Positions 40,224-49,414 of a stretch of DNA of 64,000 bases are shown in pieces. Each line of letters starts with the position of its first letter. Within the stretch, counting starts at the first letter, position 1. Source of the DNA: Gemmatimonadaceae bacterium. GTDB lineage: Bacteria; Gemmatimonadota; Gemmatimonadetes; Gemmatimonadales; Gemmatimonadaceae. The position numbers and the translations under genes are program-made. Below the pieces are notes generated by a model. That model saw only the letters and a list, made by a program, of their open reading frames with translations, did no database searches and was not told the DNA's origin. The stretch covers positions 1,585,586-1,649,585 of the forward strand of contig JAHBVS010000001.1 of assembly GCA_019637445.1 (NCBI GenBank). Reading direction: 5' to 3'.

Positions 40224-41066
40224 CTAGTTCCAGTCGTACTCCACACTCCAGATCCGCCCTGCCTGGGTGAAACGGGCCCGCTTCACGCTGCCCGCGGCAA
40301 CCAGCATTTCGTGGGCGGGTTGGATCACCCGCTGGAGGTGCGACGGGTAGCGCTGGGTGAGGGGCAGCAGCTCGGCGAGGCGCTCGAGGGTTAGGCGCCA
40401 TTGCCCAGCGCCGGACTCGGCACGGTGCGCCTCGAGCAGCCGGTAGAGCCGGCGGGCCACCGGGGAGGACAGGGCCACATAGCGCGGGGCCAACAGGGCC
40501 ACCGCGTGACCGGCGGCGAGGTTGCCGCGGATCTGCGGTGCGAGCGTCACGCGCGCGTCGCCGGGCTCGTTGGAGGCGAGGGCAGGAAAGAGCGCGAGCT
40601 GGTCCCGGTCCGTGAAGCGTCGCCGGTCGATGGCGACCGCGGAAAGGATGGTGAAGCGCGCCGCGGGGTGTTCACGCCGTGCGGCGTCGTACCACGCGGC
40701 CTCGCTCTCGAGCACCGTGCGCTCGAGGCGTGCGAGCGCGCCGCGCAGCTGTTCGTAGGTGCGGCCGTCCACGCGTCGACCCATCGAGCGGAGGAAGGCG
40801 TGCAGCGTGAACGAGAGCGTGCCGTCGGCGGGCGCCTCGGCTTCCGCATAGCGCCGCATCAACTCGAAGTAGACATCCTGGTCGAAGGTGCCTGGCAGGC
40901 GTTCGCCGGGTGCGGGGAGGACTCGCCAGCGCCCTCCGTTGTCCGCTGTGAAAGCGACGACGGAATCGTCCGAAGAATCGGAGAGGCGAAAGAGCGGGAG
41001 GCCCTCAATGGCACGGTCGAGGAGCACCGTGCGCGCTTGGGGCTTTCGGCGCGCGGCGGGCGTCAT
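40224..41066 (-). CDS. plasmid-type replication initiator A-like protein
   Basis: The 280-residue protein resembles RepA initiators of the RPA family. An N-terminal region (GLPLFRLSDSS...) leads to a first winged-helix-like unit (GTFDQDVYFELMRRYAEA, SFTLHAFLRSMGRRVDGRTYEQLRGAL). The second unit reads SSPVARRLYRLLEAHRAES and LTLERLAELLPLTQRYPSHLQRV. No partition gene, iteron array or other plasmid function is visible, so it may be a domesticated or remnant initiator. ATG at 41066 is preferred, with TATACA 5 bases upstream; GTG at 41090 is an alternative. It follows a MerR-like gene. Confidence 0.6.
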   Translation of the reverse strand: MTPAARRKPQARTVLLDRAIEGLPLFRLSDSSDDSVVAFTADNGGRWRVLPAPGERLPGTFDQDVYFELMRRYAEAEAPADGTLSFTLHAFLRSMGRRVDGRTYEQLRGALARLERTVLESEAAWYDAARREHPAARFTILSAVAIDRRRFTDRDQLALFPALASNEPGDARVTLAPQIRGNLAAGHAVALLAPRYVALSSPVARRLYRLLEAHRAESGAGQWRLTLERLAELLPLTQRYPSHLQRVIQPAHEMLVAAGSVKRARFTQAGRIWSVEYDWN

Positions 41067-41071
41067 GCGAC

Positions 41072-41077
41072 TGTATA
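41072..41077 (-). promoter_or_regulatory. -10-like box before the RepA-like gene
   Basis: Read on the minus strand, TATACA lies 5 bases before the ATG at 41066, between the MerR-like and RepA-like genes. No -35 was found. Confidence 0.35.
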
Positions 41078-41112
41078 GTGTGGCCCGCACGTGAATGCGG
41101 GCAAGAGCTTCG

Positions 41113-41658
41113 CTATCTCAGCTCTTCGCGACCCAGTGCGGCACGCAGGGCCTCACGCATGGCCACGAAGCCTGATTCGTGCGCGGCCGGCGAGTCGCTG
41201 CGGACGTGGATTTCCACGCCGTCGGCAACGGCCACGCGCTGCCAGGTGGCCGGCGTGTCGTCGTCACTGCGGCTTGGCAGAGGGAGCCCGTTGCCGAGCG
41301 CGGGAGCGAGCGATGCCGCCACCCGCTTCTCGAGCTGGTCACCCTGCAGCCCCGCGAGTTCGCTCTTGATGGAGTCAAGCGTGTAGCCCTCGCGCTGCCT
41401 CACCTTGATGGCAAGCAACTGGAGCAGGTGCTTGTAGTGGTAAGTCGCAGCCGTACCCTTGCCTTCCGGATGATCGAGCAGGCCACTGGCGACGTAGAAC
41501 CGAATGGCCCGGGCACTTGGCGTCGCGCGGGCAGAGGTGTTGGTGGGGCGCATCCCCGCGGCATCCACCAAGGCCGTGGCGTGGGAGGCGAGTCCACGGG
41601 CATTCCAAGGCGCGTGTTTGGCGTGAACGCGCAAAAGGGCGACGGGCGAGTCCGACAT
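41113..41658 (-). CDS. MerR-like transcription regulator
   Basis: The 181-residue protein has a MerR-type DNA-binding unit in its middle: ATPSARAIRFYVASGLLDHPEGKG (RFY-GLL is the wing pattern) and HYKHLLQLLAIKVRQREGYTLDSIKSELAG. A 40-residue Ala/His-rich extension precedes it and a short C-terminal region (residues 130-181) follows, with no effector Cys. ATG at 41658 is used; upstream in-frame codons are TTG. The RepA-like gene starts 46 bases after its stop, so it may control that gene. Confidence 0.72.
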   Translation of the reverse strand: MSDSPVALLRVHAKHAPWNARGLASHATALVDAAGMRPTNTSARATPSARAIRFYVASGLLDHPEGKGTAATYHYKHLLQLLAIKVRQREGYTLDSIKSELAGLQGDQLEKRVAASLAPALGNGLPLPSRSDDDTPATWQRVAVADGVEIHVRSDSPAAHESGFVAMREALRAALGREELR

Positions 41659-41726
41659 CGTGCGCAAAGACTAACGCGGAACGGTCGGCGCGGATAGCTC
41701 GCCCGTCGCCCTTTTACAGGCGCGGC

Positions 41727-42371
41727 CTACTTCTTCTTGGCTGGCTTCTTCGCAGGCTTCTTGGCGGCCTTCTTCACCGCCTTCTTTGCGGGCTTCTTCG
41801 CCACCTTCTTCACGGGCTTCTTGGCCGCCTTCTTGGCGACCTTCTTCACCGCCTTCTTGGCCTTCGCGGGCTTCTTGGCGGCCTTCTTAGCCGCCGGCTT
41901 GGCGCTCGCCGTCTTCTTGGGCGCGTGCTTCACCGCTGCGGCTGGCTTGGCCGCTGGCTTCGCAGCGGCCTTGGCGTCCGGGGCAGGCTTGGCGGCCGGC
42001 GCCGGCTTCGCCTGTGCCGGGGCCGCGGCTGGAACGGGCATCTCTCCCGTCGTCTCGAACACGCTGCGCACGATGGGCTTCTCCGCCGGCTTCCGGCCAC
42101 GGCGACGGGGCGCCATCGATTCGCCGAAGATGTCGGACTCCTCGTCCTCCTCCTCGGCCATCGGGGCTACGCCGCCCTCCTCCTCGTCCTCGTCGGAATC
42201 CTCCGTCGAGTCCCAGAGCGAGTCGGAATGGTCCTTGTTGGCGGCCCAGCCGCCGTCCTCATCGTCCTCATCGTCGTACGACGACCTGCCTCCGCCGCCG
42301 CCCCCGTAACCGGACTCATCGTCATCGTCGCCGTCGGAGAACAGGCGGTCGAGAAGCTCCCTGCCAGGCAT
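41727..42371 (-). CDS. histone H1-like protein with acidic N-terminal half
   Basis: The 214-residue protein is strongly bipolar. Residues 1-85 are rich in Asp/Glu/Gly (DGDDDDESGYGGGGGG, EDSDEDEEEGG) and residues 115-214 are a Lys/Ala/Pro tail of repeats such as AAKKPAKKA and KKVAKK. A short segment RRRGRKPAEKPI joins them. The tail is like eukaryotic H1 C-termini and bacterial H1-like proteins that compact DNA. The acidic half could self-inhibit the tail or bind other proteins. The gene is likely genuine: bias in frame is strong and a clear ATG is present. Confidence 0.8.
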   Translation of the reverse strand: MPGRELLDRLFSDGDDDDESGYGGGGGGRSSYDDEDDEDGGWAANKDHSDSLWDSTEDSDEDEEEGGVAPMAEEEDEESDIFGESMAPRRRGRKPAEKPIVRSVFETTGEMPVPAAAPAQAKPAPAAKPAPDAKAAAKPAAKPAAAVKHAPKKTASAKPAAKKAAKKPAKAKKAVKKVAKKAAKKPVKKVAKKPAKKAVKKAAKKPAKKPAKKK

Positions 42372-42440
42372 CGTGGCCTCCTCTACTCGGTGAAAAGCCC
42401 TGCGCTTAGACCGCTGAATACTACGGCAACCTGCCGTTCG

Positions 42441-45400
42441 TCAAGCGGTGTTTTCGATCCTGTCGGCGGCGAGGATCGGGGCGTCGGCCGAGGGGTGGTC
42501 GGCGGCGGACTCTGGGAGCCCGCGACGCTGTCGGAACCAGACGCCCAGGTCGTCGAGCAACGTATAGACGGCCGGCACCACAAACAGGGTCAGCAGCGTG
42601 GAGGTGATGAGCCCGCCAATCACGGCGTGGGCCATTGGCGAGCGTTGCTCGGCGCCCTCGCCCAAGGCGAGCGCCAAGGGCAGCATCCCGAAGACCATCG
42701 CCGCCGTCGTCATCACGATGGGGCGCAGGCGGATGCGGCCCGCCTCGAGGATGGCGCTCATGCGGTCGTGCCCCTGCGCGCGCGAGTGGTTCACGAAGTC
42801 GATGAGCAGGATGCCGTTCTTGGTCACGAGGCCCATCAACATGATGATGCCGATCATCGACATCACGTTGATGGTCCCGCCGGTGACCCAGAGCGCGAGC
42901 GACACGCCGAGCAGCGAGAGCGGCAGCGAGAACATGATGGCCATCGGCTGCAGGAAGGAACCGAAGAGCGAGGCCAGGATCAGGTAGATGAACACGACCG
43001 CGAGCACGAGGGCCTCGAGCACGTAGCCCTTGGTCTCGTTGAGGTTCTGTACGTCGCCGGTGAACACGGTGCGGTATCCAGCGGGCAGCACGATCGAGTC
43101 CAGCGCCTGCTCGGTGGTGGCGGCGACGTCACCGACGGCCGCGCCTGGGAGGACGCCGGCCGAGATGGAAATCTGCCGCTCGAGCTGCCGCCGCTCGATC
43201 TGCTGCGGCCCCACGCCGGCGCGCACGTCGGCGACCTGCGCCAAGGGAATGGTGACCGGCACGCCACTGCGCGGATCGACGGCGCCAACCGCGACGGGGA
43301 TGTTGGCCACGTCCTCGGCGTTGGTGCGCATCGAGTCCGGGTACACGACGCGCACGTCGTGCGAGTAGCCCTGTTGGTCCTGCCAGCGGGTGGCGCGGGT
43401 GCCCGTGAACAGCGGCTGCAGCGTGCCGGCGATCGTGCCGACGCCGAGGCCGGCGGCCCAGGCCTGCTGGCGATCGACCTGCACGTCGAGCTGCGGGATG
43501 TCGCCTTCGTCGCTGGAAAGCGGCTCGGCCATGCCGGGCACGTCGCGCATCACTTCATTGACTTGGCCGGCGATGAGCTTGAGACGCTGGGGCTCGGGAC
43601 CCTGCACGTTCACGACGATAGGCTGGCGATAGCCGCCGAAGATCGAGCGCGTGCCATCGATGCTGGCGCGGGTGCCGGAGACGTTGCGTAGCAACGGCCG
43701 CAGTCCATTTTGGATCTCGGCCATCGAGCGCTCGCGGTCGTGCTTGGGCTTGAGCTTCACGAAGAGCTGGCCGGTGGTGACCGTGCCGCGGAAGCCGGAG
43801 CCGACCGTCAGGTAGGTGAACTCCACCTCGGGAATCGTCTTCACGATGGAGTCCACCGCGTGGCCCTTGCCCAGCGTGTACTCGACGCGCGCACCCGGCG
43901 GCACGCGATAGCTGACGTTGAACTCGCCGGCGTCGTAATCGGGCATCCAGGTGAAGCCCAGGCGCGCGGCAATGCCCACGGCAAGCACCACGGACACGAG
44001 CCCGATACCAAGCACCGACCAACGATGCCGGATGGCGCGTTCGAGCATCGGCGGGTAGCGGTCGGCCACACGTTCGAAGGCGCGGTCGAACCAAAGCGCG
44101 ATGCCGCGGATCGGGCCGACCTTTCCGTGCTTGCCGGCGGCGTGCTCCTCCGCTTCCGGGTCGTGCCAGATGCTCGAGAGCATCGGGTCCAGCGTGAAGC
44201 TGACGAACAGCGACACGCTCACCGCAAAGGCCACGGTCACGCCAAACTGGAAGAAGATGCGGCCAATCATCCCGCCCATGAACGCGACGGGGATGAACAC
44301 GGCGATCACCGCAAGCGTCGTGGCAAACACCGCGAGGCCGATCTCGCTGGTCCCCTCGCGGGCGGCGGTGAAGTGGTCTTTGCCCATGGCCACGTGGCGC
44401 ACGATGTTCTCCCGCACGACGATGGCATCGTCGATCAGCAGGCCGATGGACAGCGACAGCGCCAGCAGCGTCATCGTGTTCAGCGTGAAGCCGAAGGCCC
44501 ACATCGCGAAGAAGCTGGAGATGATCGCCACGGGCAGCGTGAGGCCCGTGATCACCGTCGAGCGCCAGCTCGCGAGGAACAGATAGATGATCATCACCGT
44601 GAGGATGGCGCCCAGCACCAGCGCCAGCTCCACGTCCCACAGCGCCTCGCGGATCTTGGACGAGTCGTCGCGGATGATCTGCAGGTTGATGTCGTTGGGC
44701 AGCTGGCGGATCAGGTCATCCACGACAACGCGGACCTGGTCGGCGACCTCAACGGTGTTGGAGCCGGAGATCTTGAGCACGTCGAGCGACAACGCGGGAT
44801 CGCTGCCCATGAAGGAGCCGCTGCGCTTCTCGGCGACGCCGTCGACAACCGTGGCGACATCGCGCACGCGGACGGGCGCGCCGTTGCGCACCACGATGGC
44901 CACGTCGCCGAAGGCCGCCGGGTCCGTGATGCGGCCCGTGATGCGCACGAGGCGCTCGCCGTTGCCGCGCTGGATGCGGCCGGCTGGCACCTCCTGGTTC
45001 TCGCGGTCGAGTGCGGCCGCCACCTGTGCCGGCGAAAGGCCATACGCGCGCAGGGCGACGGGATCGAGCTCCACGCGAATCTCGCGTGTGGCACCACCGA
45101 CCAACTGCACGCCGCCGACGCCGGGAATCGCCTCGAGCCGCGGCTTGATGACCTCGCGGCCCAAGTCCGTGAGCTCGCGCATCGGACGCGCGTCGCTGCG
45201 CATCGCGATGCTCATGATCGGTCGGTCGTTGGGGTCGAAGCGAATGACGACCGGCTCCTCGATGTCGCGCGGCAGGCTGCGGCGGATGCGGCCGATCTTG
45301 CCCTGCACCTCGGGCTGCATCTTCTGCACGTCTACGCCGAGGTTGAACTGCAGGCGCACCATCGACGCGCCTTCGGTGGAGGTCGAGGTGATCTCCTTCA

Positions 45401-45629
45401 GGCCCTCGGTCGTATTGAGTGCCTCCTCGAGCGGCTTGGACACCTCGCGCTCGACGACCTCGGGTGACGCGCCCGGGTAGAGCGTCTGCGCGACAATCAC
45501 CGGGTACGTGATGTCCGGATACTCGTCCACCGACAGCCGCACGAAGGACACGGCGCCGATGACGACCAGCGCGACCATCATCATGGTCGCGAACACCGGC
45601 CGCTTGATGGAGATGTCGGAGAGGAACAT
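42441..45629 (-). CDS. RND efflux transporter permease (HAE1/AcrB type)
   Basis: The 1062-residue inner-membrane pump is driven by the proton gradient. The start MFLSDISIKRPVFATMMMVALVVIGAVSF is typical of HAE1 permeases. The two large periplasmic loops, TM4 proton-relay Asp pair (GLLIDDAIVVREN) and TM10-11 region (LMGLVTKNGILLIDFVN) are intact. The C-terminus has the HAVIGGLITSTLLTLFVVPAVY motif. The start overlaps the MFP gene stop by one base (TGATG). With the MFP and TolC partners it forms a tripartite drug or solvent exporter. Local regulator genes are absent. Confidence 0.96.
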   Translation of the reverse strand: MFLSDISIKRPVFATMMMVALVVIGAVSFVRLSVDEYPDITYPVIVAQTLYPGASPEVVEREVSKPLEEALNTTEGLKEITSTSTEGASMVRLQFNLGVDVQKMQPEVQGKIGRIRRSLPRDIEEPVVIRFDPNDRPIMSIAMRSDARPMRELTDLGREVIKPRLEAIPGVGGVQLVGGATREIRVELDPVALRAYGLSPAQVAAALDRENQEVPAGRIQRGNGERLVRITGRITDPAAFGDVAIVVRNGAPVRVRDVATVVDGVAEKRSGSFMGSDPALSLDVLKISGSNTVEVADQVRVVVDDLIRQLPNDINLQIIRDDSSKIREALWDVELALVLGAILTVMIIYLFLASWRSTVITGLTLPVAIISSFFAMWAFGFTLNTMTLLALSLSIGLLIDDAIVVRENIVRHVAMGKDHFTAAREGTSEIGLAVFATTLAVIAVFIPVAFMGGMIGRIFFQFGVTVAFAVSVSLFVSFTLDPMLSSIWHDPEAEEHAAGKHGKVGPIRGIALWFDRAFERVADRYPPMLERAIRHRWSVLGIGLVSVVLAVGIAARLGFTWMPDYDAGEFNVSYRVPPGARVEYTLGKGHAVDSIVKTIPEVEFTYLTVGSGFRGTVTTGQLFVKLKPKHDRERSMAEIQNGLRPLLRNVSGTRASIDGTRSIFGGYRQPIVVNVQGPEPQRLKLIAGQVNEVMRDVPGMAEPLSSDEGDIPQLDVQVDRQQAWAAGLGVGTIAGTLQPLFTGTRATRWQDQQGYSHDVRVVYPDSMRTNAEDVANIPVAVGAVDPRSGVPVTIPLAQVADVRAGVGPQQIERRQLERQISISAGVLPGAAVGDVAATTEQALDSIVLPAGYRTVFTGDVQNLNETKGYVLEALVLAVVFIYLILASLFGSFLQPMAIMFSLPLSLLGVSLALWVTGGTINVMSMIGIIMLMGLVTKNGILLIDFVNHSRAQGHDRMSAILEAGRIRLRPIVMTTAAMVFGMLPLALALGEGAEQRSPMAHAVIGGLITSTLLTLFVVPAVYTLLDDLGVWFRQRRGLPESAADHPSADAPILAADRIENTA

Positions 45630-46810
45630 CAGCGCGCCCCTGCCGCGGCGTTGCCTTCGCCGCCGATGAGCTGCACCTGCATGCCGACGCCCATCATGCC
45701 GACGTTGCCGACCACCACACGGTCGCCGACGGCCAGTCCGTCGAGCACCTGTACGACGCCGCGGACTTCATCGACGATGCCGAGCTTCACGCCGACCCGC
45801 TCCAACGAGCCGCCGGCAAGGCGCCACACAAAGGGCTCGCCGCCGCCGGGCGCCTGGCGCACGGCAGGCTGCGGAATGGCGAGCTGGTCCGGCAGGCCGC
45901 GCTCGATGATCTGTCCGGTGGCGAAGGCGTTGCCCTTGAGTTCGCCATCGGCATTGGGGACCTGCACGTAGACCGTGATGGACTGCGAGGTCGGGTCGAT
46001 GGTCGGACTCACGCGCGCCACGCTGCCTTCGAAGGCGCGTCCATCGGACGTGAAGCGCACCGCCTGTCCGGGCGCGATGTTGCCGGCGCGCCGCGCGGGG
46101 ACGGCGGCGGTGAGCTCGAGGGTCTCGGTGCGCACCAGCGTGAACAGCTCCATGCCGCGCTGGGCGCGCACGCCGCGCTCGATGCTCCGGCGCTCGATGA
46201 TCCCATCGGCCGGTGCGACGATGCGCGTGTCGCGCTCCGCCAGCGTCGCGGTGCGGAGCCGCGCCTCGGCGGCAGCGAGGCGCGCGGCCGAGGCGGCTGC
46301 CGCCTGCTCGGCGACGCGGAACTCCCGCTCCGGAATCGCACCGGCGCGGAAGAGCTCCTGCGTCTGCTCGAAGTTCCAGCGCGCCGTGCTGGCGTCGAGC
46401 TCGGCGGCCAGCCGGTCAGCCTCGGCCGAGGCCCGCGCCGCGGTCTGCTCGGTGTCCTCGAACCGCGCGAGCAGCGTGCCGCGCCGGACCCGGTCACCCT
46501 CCCGCACGGCGACCTCGAGCACGTCGCCTTCGAGTCGAGCCCGCACGCTGATGGTCTCGATGGGGCGCAGCCCGCCGCTGATGGCCACGCCTTCCTCGAC
46601 GAGTTCGCGGGCGACGGTGTGCAGGTCGGCGCTGGAGAGCACGATGGAGCCGCCGCTGCGGGCGGCGCCCGCCGCGGATGGCGCGGCGCCCGTGGCCGGG
46701 CTCGGTGCCGCGCCGGCACCTGGCGCCGCGCCGGCGCTCGCCGCGGCGCTGTCACCACCACAGGAGGTGACGGCAAGGACGAAGAGCGAGAGGACTGCGA
46801 TACGCGACAT
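45629..46810 (-). CDS. RND efflux periplasmic adaptor (membrane fusion protein)
   Basis: The 393-residue lipoprotein (LFVLAVTSCGG) has an Ala/Gly/Pro linker (residues 22-50). The AcrA/HlyD plan follows: lipoyl half (ARLEGDVLEVAVREGDRVRRGTLLARF), an alpha-hairpin coiled coil (residues 105-185, very Ala/Glu-rich), the second lipoyl half (DTRIVAPADGIIERRSIERG), and the barrel and membrane-proximal domains. It bridges the RND pump and the TolC-like channel. It overlaps both neighbouring genes by one base, a coupled efflux operon. Confidence 0.94.
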   Translation of the reverse strand: MSRIAVLSLFVLAVTSCGGDSAAASAGAAPGAGAAPSPATGAAPSAAGAARSGGSIVLSSADLHTVARELVEEGVAISGGLRPIETISVRARLEGDVLEVAVREGDRVRRGTLLARFEDTEQTAARASAEADRLAAELDASTARWNFEQTQELFRAGAIPEREFRVAEQAAAASAARLAAAEARLRTATLAERDTRIVAPADGIIERRSIERGVRAQRGMELFTLVRTETLELTAAVPARRAGNIAPGQAVRFTSDGRAFEGSVARVSPTIDPTSQSITVYVQVPNADGELKGNAFATGQIIERGLPDQLAIPQPAVRQAPGGGEPFVWRLAGGSLERVGVKLGIVDEVRGVVQVLDGLAVGDRVVVGNVGMMGVGMQVQLIGGEGNAAAGAR

Positions 46811-48243
46811 CAGCGGGATTCCCGGAGCGTGATACTGGCGCCGTCAGGCAACGGAATCGGCTCGGCGCGAACGCGCGCGAGGTCGGCCACGGCAAGGAAG
46901 AGGTCGATCAAGGCGCGCGCGTCGGTGGAGCGCGCGGTCAGCAGGGCGAGCTGGGCATCGGAGACTTCGAGTTGCGTGCCGACGCCGCGCTCGGCGCGCA
47001 GGCGGGCGAGGGCAAAGGCCTCCTCTGCCTCCCGCACGGTGGTCTCGCGAGCGGCCGCAACCGAGCGGGCGCGCTCCAGTTCTGCGCGTGCGCGTGCCAC
47101 GTCGATTGCGGCGTTCTCACGGGCCTGCTTGAGCTGGGCCTCCGCCGTCTTGGTCTGGGCCTGGGCGAGGTCGATCTGTCCCTTGGCGCGCAGGCCGTCG
47201 AACAGCGGCCAGCTGAACTGGAAGCCGATGTTACGGTCGGGGAACCAGCCGTTGTTCTGGCAGATGCGTGTGGGGTCCGAACCGGCCGGGCAGTAGGACG
47301 AGGCGCGATCCCCGAAGACCGTGGGAAACCCGTTGGCCGATGGCAGCGCGAGGTAGCCGAAGGAGACCGAGGCGTTGAACGTCGGCAGCAAGTCGGCGCG
47401 TGCGGCGCGAATGCTCGCGCGACGTGCCGAGACTGTGTACTCGGCGGCGGCCACGGCGGGACGCGTGCCCGGTACGCGGTCGTTGGCGACGGCGGCTGCG
47501 GCCAAGCTGCGAACCGTTTCCGCGTCCAACTCGGTGGCCAACGCGATGGGTTGGTCCGCAGGCAGGTCGAGGAGGCGCCGCAACTCGAGGTCCGCCACCG
47601 CTCGGTCCGATTCAGCCTGGCGCAGCAAGGGTTCGAGGTTCGCCCGCTCGACGCGCGCGCGCAGGACGTCATAGCGCGACGCGCGGCCCGAACGTTCCAA
47701 CTGCTCGACCTGGGTGACCCGCTCGTCGGCGATGGTCAGGTTGCCGCGCTGGATGTCGACCAGCCGCGCCGAGAAGAGGGCATTCAGGTAGACGCGCTGG
47801 ACGAGCACGGCGAGCTGGGCCCGCGTCTCGTCGCGCGTGGCCAAGGCCGCGCGCTCCACGCGCGAGGCCGCCTGTGCGGCTGCCAGGATGCGGCCGCCCT
47901 GAAACAGCGACTGCTGCAGCTGCAGGTTGGAGTTGTAGACGTAGTTCTGCCCGAACAGCTGGCCGACGATCTCGGCGCGCGCGTTCTTGAGCACCTGCGT
48001 GTACGTGGAGTTGAGCCGCAGCTGGGGAAGGCCCGCGGCGCGCGCGGCCGTGACCTGCGCATCGGCCAGCTCGACCAAGGCATCGGCGATGCGGGTCTCG
48101 TCCGAGCTCCGCAGCACTTGGCGCACAACATCCGGCAAGGCCAGGCGCAGGCTGTCTTGGGCGGCCAGCGGACGCGCGGCGGCGCCGGCCGCGGGCAGGG
48201 CCAGCGCACAGGCCAGCAGGCGAAGAAGATGGCGAAGGGGCAT
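46810..48243 (-). CDS. TolC-family outer-membrane efflux protein
   Basis: The 477-residue protein has a signal peptide (LLRLLACALALPAAGAAARPLAAQ). Its two internally similar halves are rich in long amphipathic helices: DVVRQVLRSSDETRIADALVELA, then SRASRYDVLRARVERANLEPLLRQ, and in the second half QIDLAQAQTKTAEAQLKQA, then AEEAFALARLRAERGVGTQLEVSDAQ. This is the repeat plan of TolC trimers. It is the first gene of the efflux operon, ATG at 48243. The longer open frame upstream is not needed. It forms the exit channel for the RND pump. Confidence 0.93.
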   Translation of the reverse strand: MPLRHLLRLLACALALPAAGAAARPLAAQDSLRLALPDVVRQVLRSSDETRIADALVELADAQVTAARAAGLPQLRLNSTYTQVLKNARAEIVGQLFGQNYVYNSNLQLQQSLFQGGRILAAAQAASRVERAALATRDETRAQLAVLVQRVYLNALFSARLVDIQRGNLTIADERVTQVEQLERSGRASRYDVLRARVERANLEPLLRQAESDRAVADLELRRLLDLPADQPIALATELDAETVRSLAAAAVANDRVPGTRPAVAAAEYTVSARRASIRAARADLLPTFNASVSFGYLALPSANGFPTVFGDRASSYCPAGSDPTRICQNNGWFPDRNIGFQFSWPLFDGLRAKGQIDLAQAQTKTAEAQLKQARENAAIDVARARAELERARSVAAARETTVREAEEAFALARLRAERGVGTQLEVSDAQLALLTARSTDARALIDLFLAVADLARVRAEPIPLPDGASITLRESR

Positions 48244-48298
48244 CGCTGATAAACGTGCGGCGGCACGTGCGCGTTCAGGGCCGCCACGGCCCCGGCCG

Positions 48299-49414
48299 TC
48301 AGTCGGTGGCGGAGTCCAGGAACTGCAGGGTCTTCCGCCCCTGGACATTCGCCCGGAGCGCCTCAAAGACCTTGGGGTCGAGCATCGTTCCGGCGCGCTC
48401 CCCGAGGAACTTGACGGCCTCGGCGGGCTTCATGCCGGCGCGCCATGCGCGCGGCGAGACCAGCGCGTCAAAGGCGTCGGCGGCAGCGAGGATGCGGCCG
48501 CCCAGGGAGATGTCCTCGCCGGAGAGCTGTTCGGGGTAGCCGTTGCCGTCGAAGTGCTCGTGGTGATGGGCGACGGCCGGGAGAACGTGCGCCAGGGGCT
48601 TGATAGGCGAGAGAATCTCCAGGCTCAGCTCGACGTGCGTCTTCACGTGGTCGAACTCTTCCGGGGTGAGCGCCCCGGGCTTGTTCATCACCGACTCACG
48701 CAAGCCGATCTTGCCGACGTCCATCACACGGCCGGCGAGGCGAATGGCCTCAACCTCGTCATCGGAGAGGCCGAGGGTTGAGGCCATCGAGGCGGCGAGG
48801 TCGGCCACGCGGTCGGAGTGCCCCCGCAGGAAGGCGTCCTTCGTTTCCTGTGCGCGGACGAGGGCCGTGACGGTGTCGAGCACCATCGAGTTGAGCAACT
48901 CGCGCTCGACGCGGAGCTCCTCCGTCTGGGCGGCGACCTCCTCGCGGATGAGCCGTTCGACCTTGCGTTGCTCGATGGCGAGGGCGCGCTTGTGCAGCGC
49001 GCGCTCGAGCGCGGCAGCGAGATCGCCGAGCTCGACGGGCTTCATCAGGTAGTCCATCGCGCCAAGGCCGAGGGCCTCCGTCGCGGTGGGTGCATCGTTG
49101 ACGGCAGTGAGCATCACGATGGCGAGGTCCGGGTCGCCCTTCAGGGCCTGCGGCACAAGCTCGAGCCCAGTCATCTCGGGCATCCGGATGTCGGAGAGCA
49201 CCGCAACGAAGCTGTCCTGGCTCAGTGCGTCCAGCGCTGCGGCTCCCGAGTCGGCTGTGGTGACGTCGTATCCACGGGCGCGGAGGAATCGCGCCAAGGC
49301 GCTCCGAATCGACTCCTCGTCGTCCACGACGAGCAAGCGGCGCGTGACCGGCTCTGTCATGGCGCGCATCGCCGTGGTGAGCCGGCCGGGGGCCGAGGAT
49401 CGTGGAGCGGTCAT
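48299..49414 (-). CDS. response regulator with degenerate HD-GYP-like output domain
   Basis: The 371-residue protein has an N-terminal receiver (LLVVDDEESIRSAL; phospho-acceptor Asp75 in LSDIRMPEMTG; Lys125), a coiled linker (residues 138-175) and an HD-GYP-type domain. HD-GYP enzymes hydrolyse cyclic di-GMP. Here the first His (RGHSDRVA) and the HHHEHFDGNGYP motif are present. The HD pair reads MD (VMDVGKIGL, Met231 for His), so a metal ligand is lost and activity is doubtful. GGGAGG precedes the ATG at 49414. No cognate histidine kinase is adjacent. Confidence 0.88.
   Translation of the reverse strand: MTAPRSSAPGRLTTAMRAMTEPVTRRLLVVDDEESIRSALARFLRARGYDVTTADSGAAALDALSQDSFVAVLSDIRMPEMTGLELVPQALKGDPDLAIVMLTAVNDAPTATEALGLGAMDYLMKPVELGDLAAALERALHKRALAIEQRKVERLIREEVAAQTEELRVERELLNSMVLDTVTALVRAQETKDAFLRGHSDRVADLAASMASTLGLSDDEVEAIRLAGRVMDVGKIGLRESVMNKPGALTPEEFDHVKTHVELSLEILSPIKPLAHVLPAVAHHHEHFDGNGYPEQLSGEDISLGGRILAAADAFDALVSPRAWRAGMKPAEAVKFLGERAGTMLDPKVFEALRANVQGRKTLQFLDSATD

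Noticed and set aside
41517-43691. 724-codon plus-strand open frame opposite the H1-like and RND genes
   Set aside because: It is low-complexity (Leu/Arg/Gly, then His/Glu/Asp-rich), spans two real antisense genes and has no recognisable domain. It arises from GC-rich third positions of the opposite strand.
43710-45467. 585-codon plus-strand open frame opposite the RND permease
   Set aside because: Its His/Arg/Asp-rich composition is typical of an antisense shadow, and the RND gene on the other strand is full length with all motifs.
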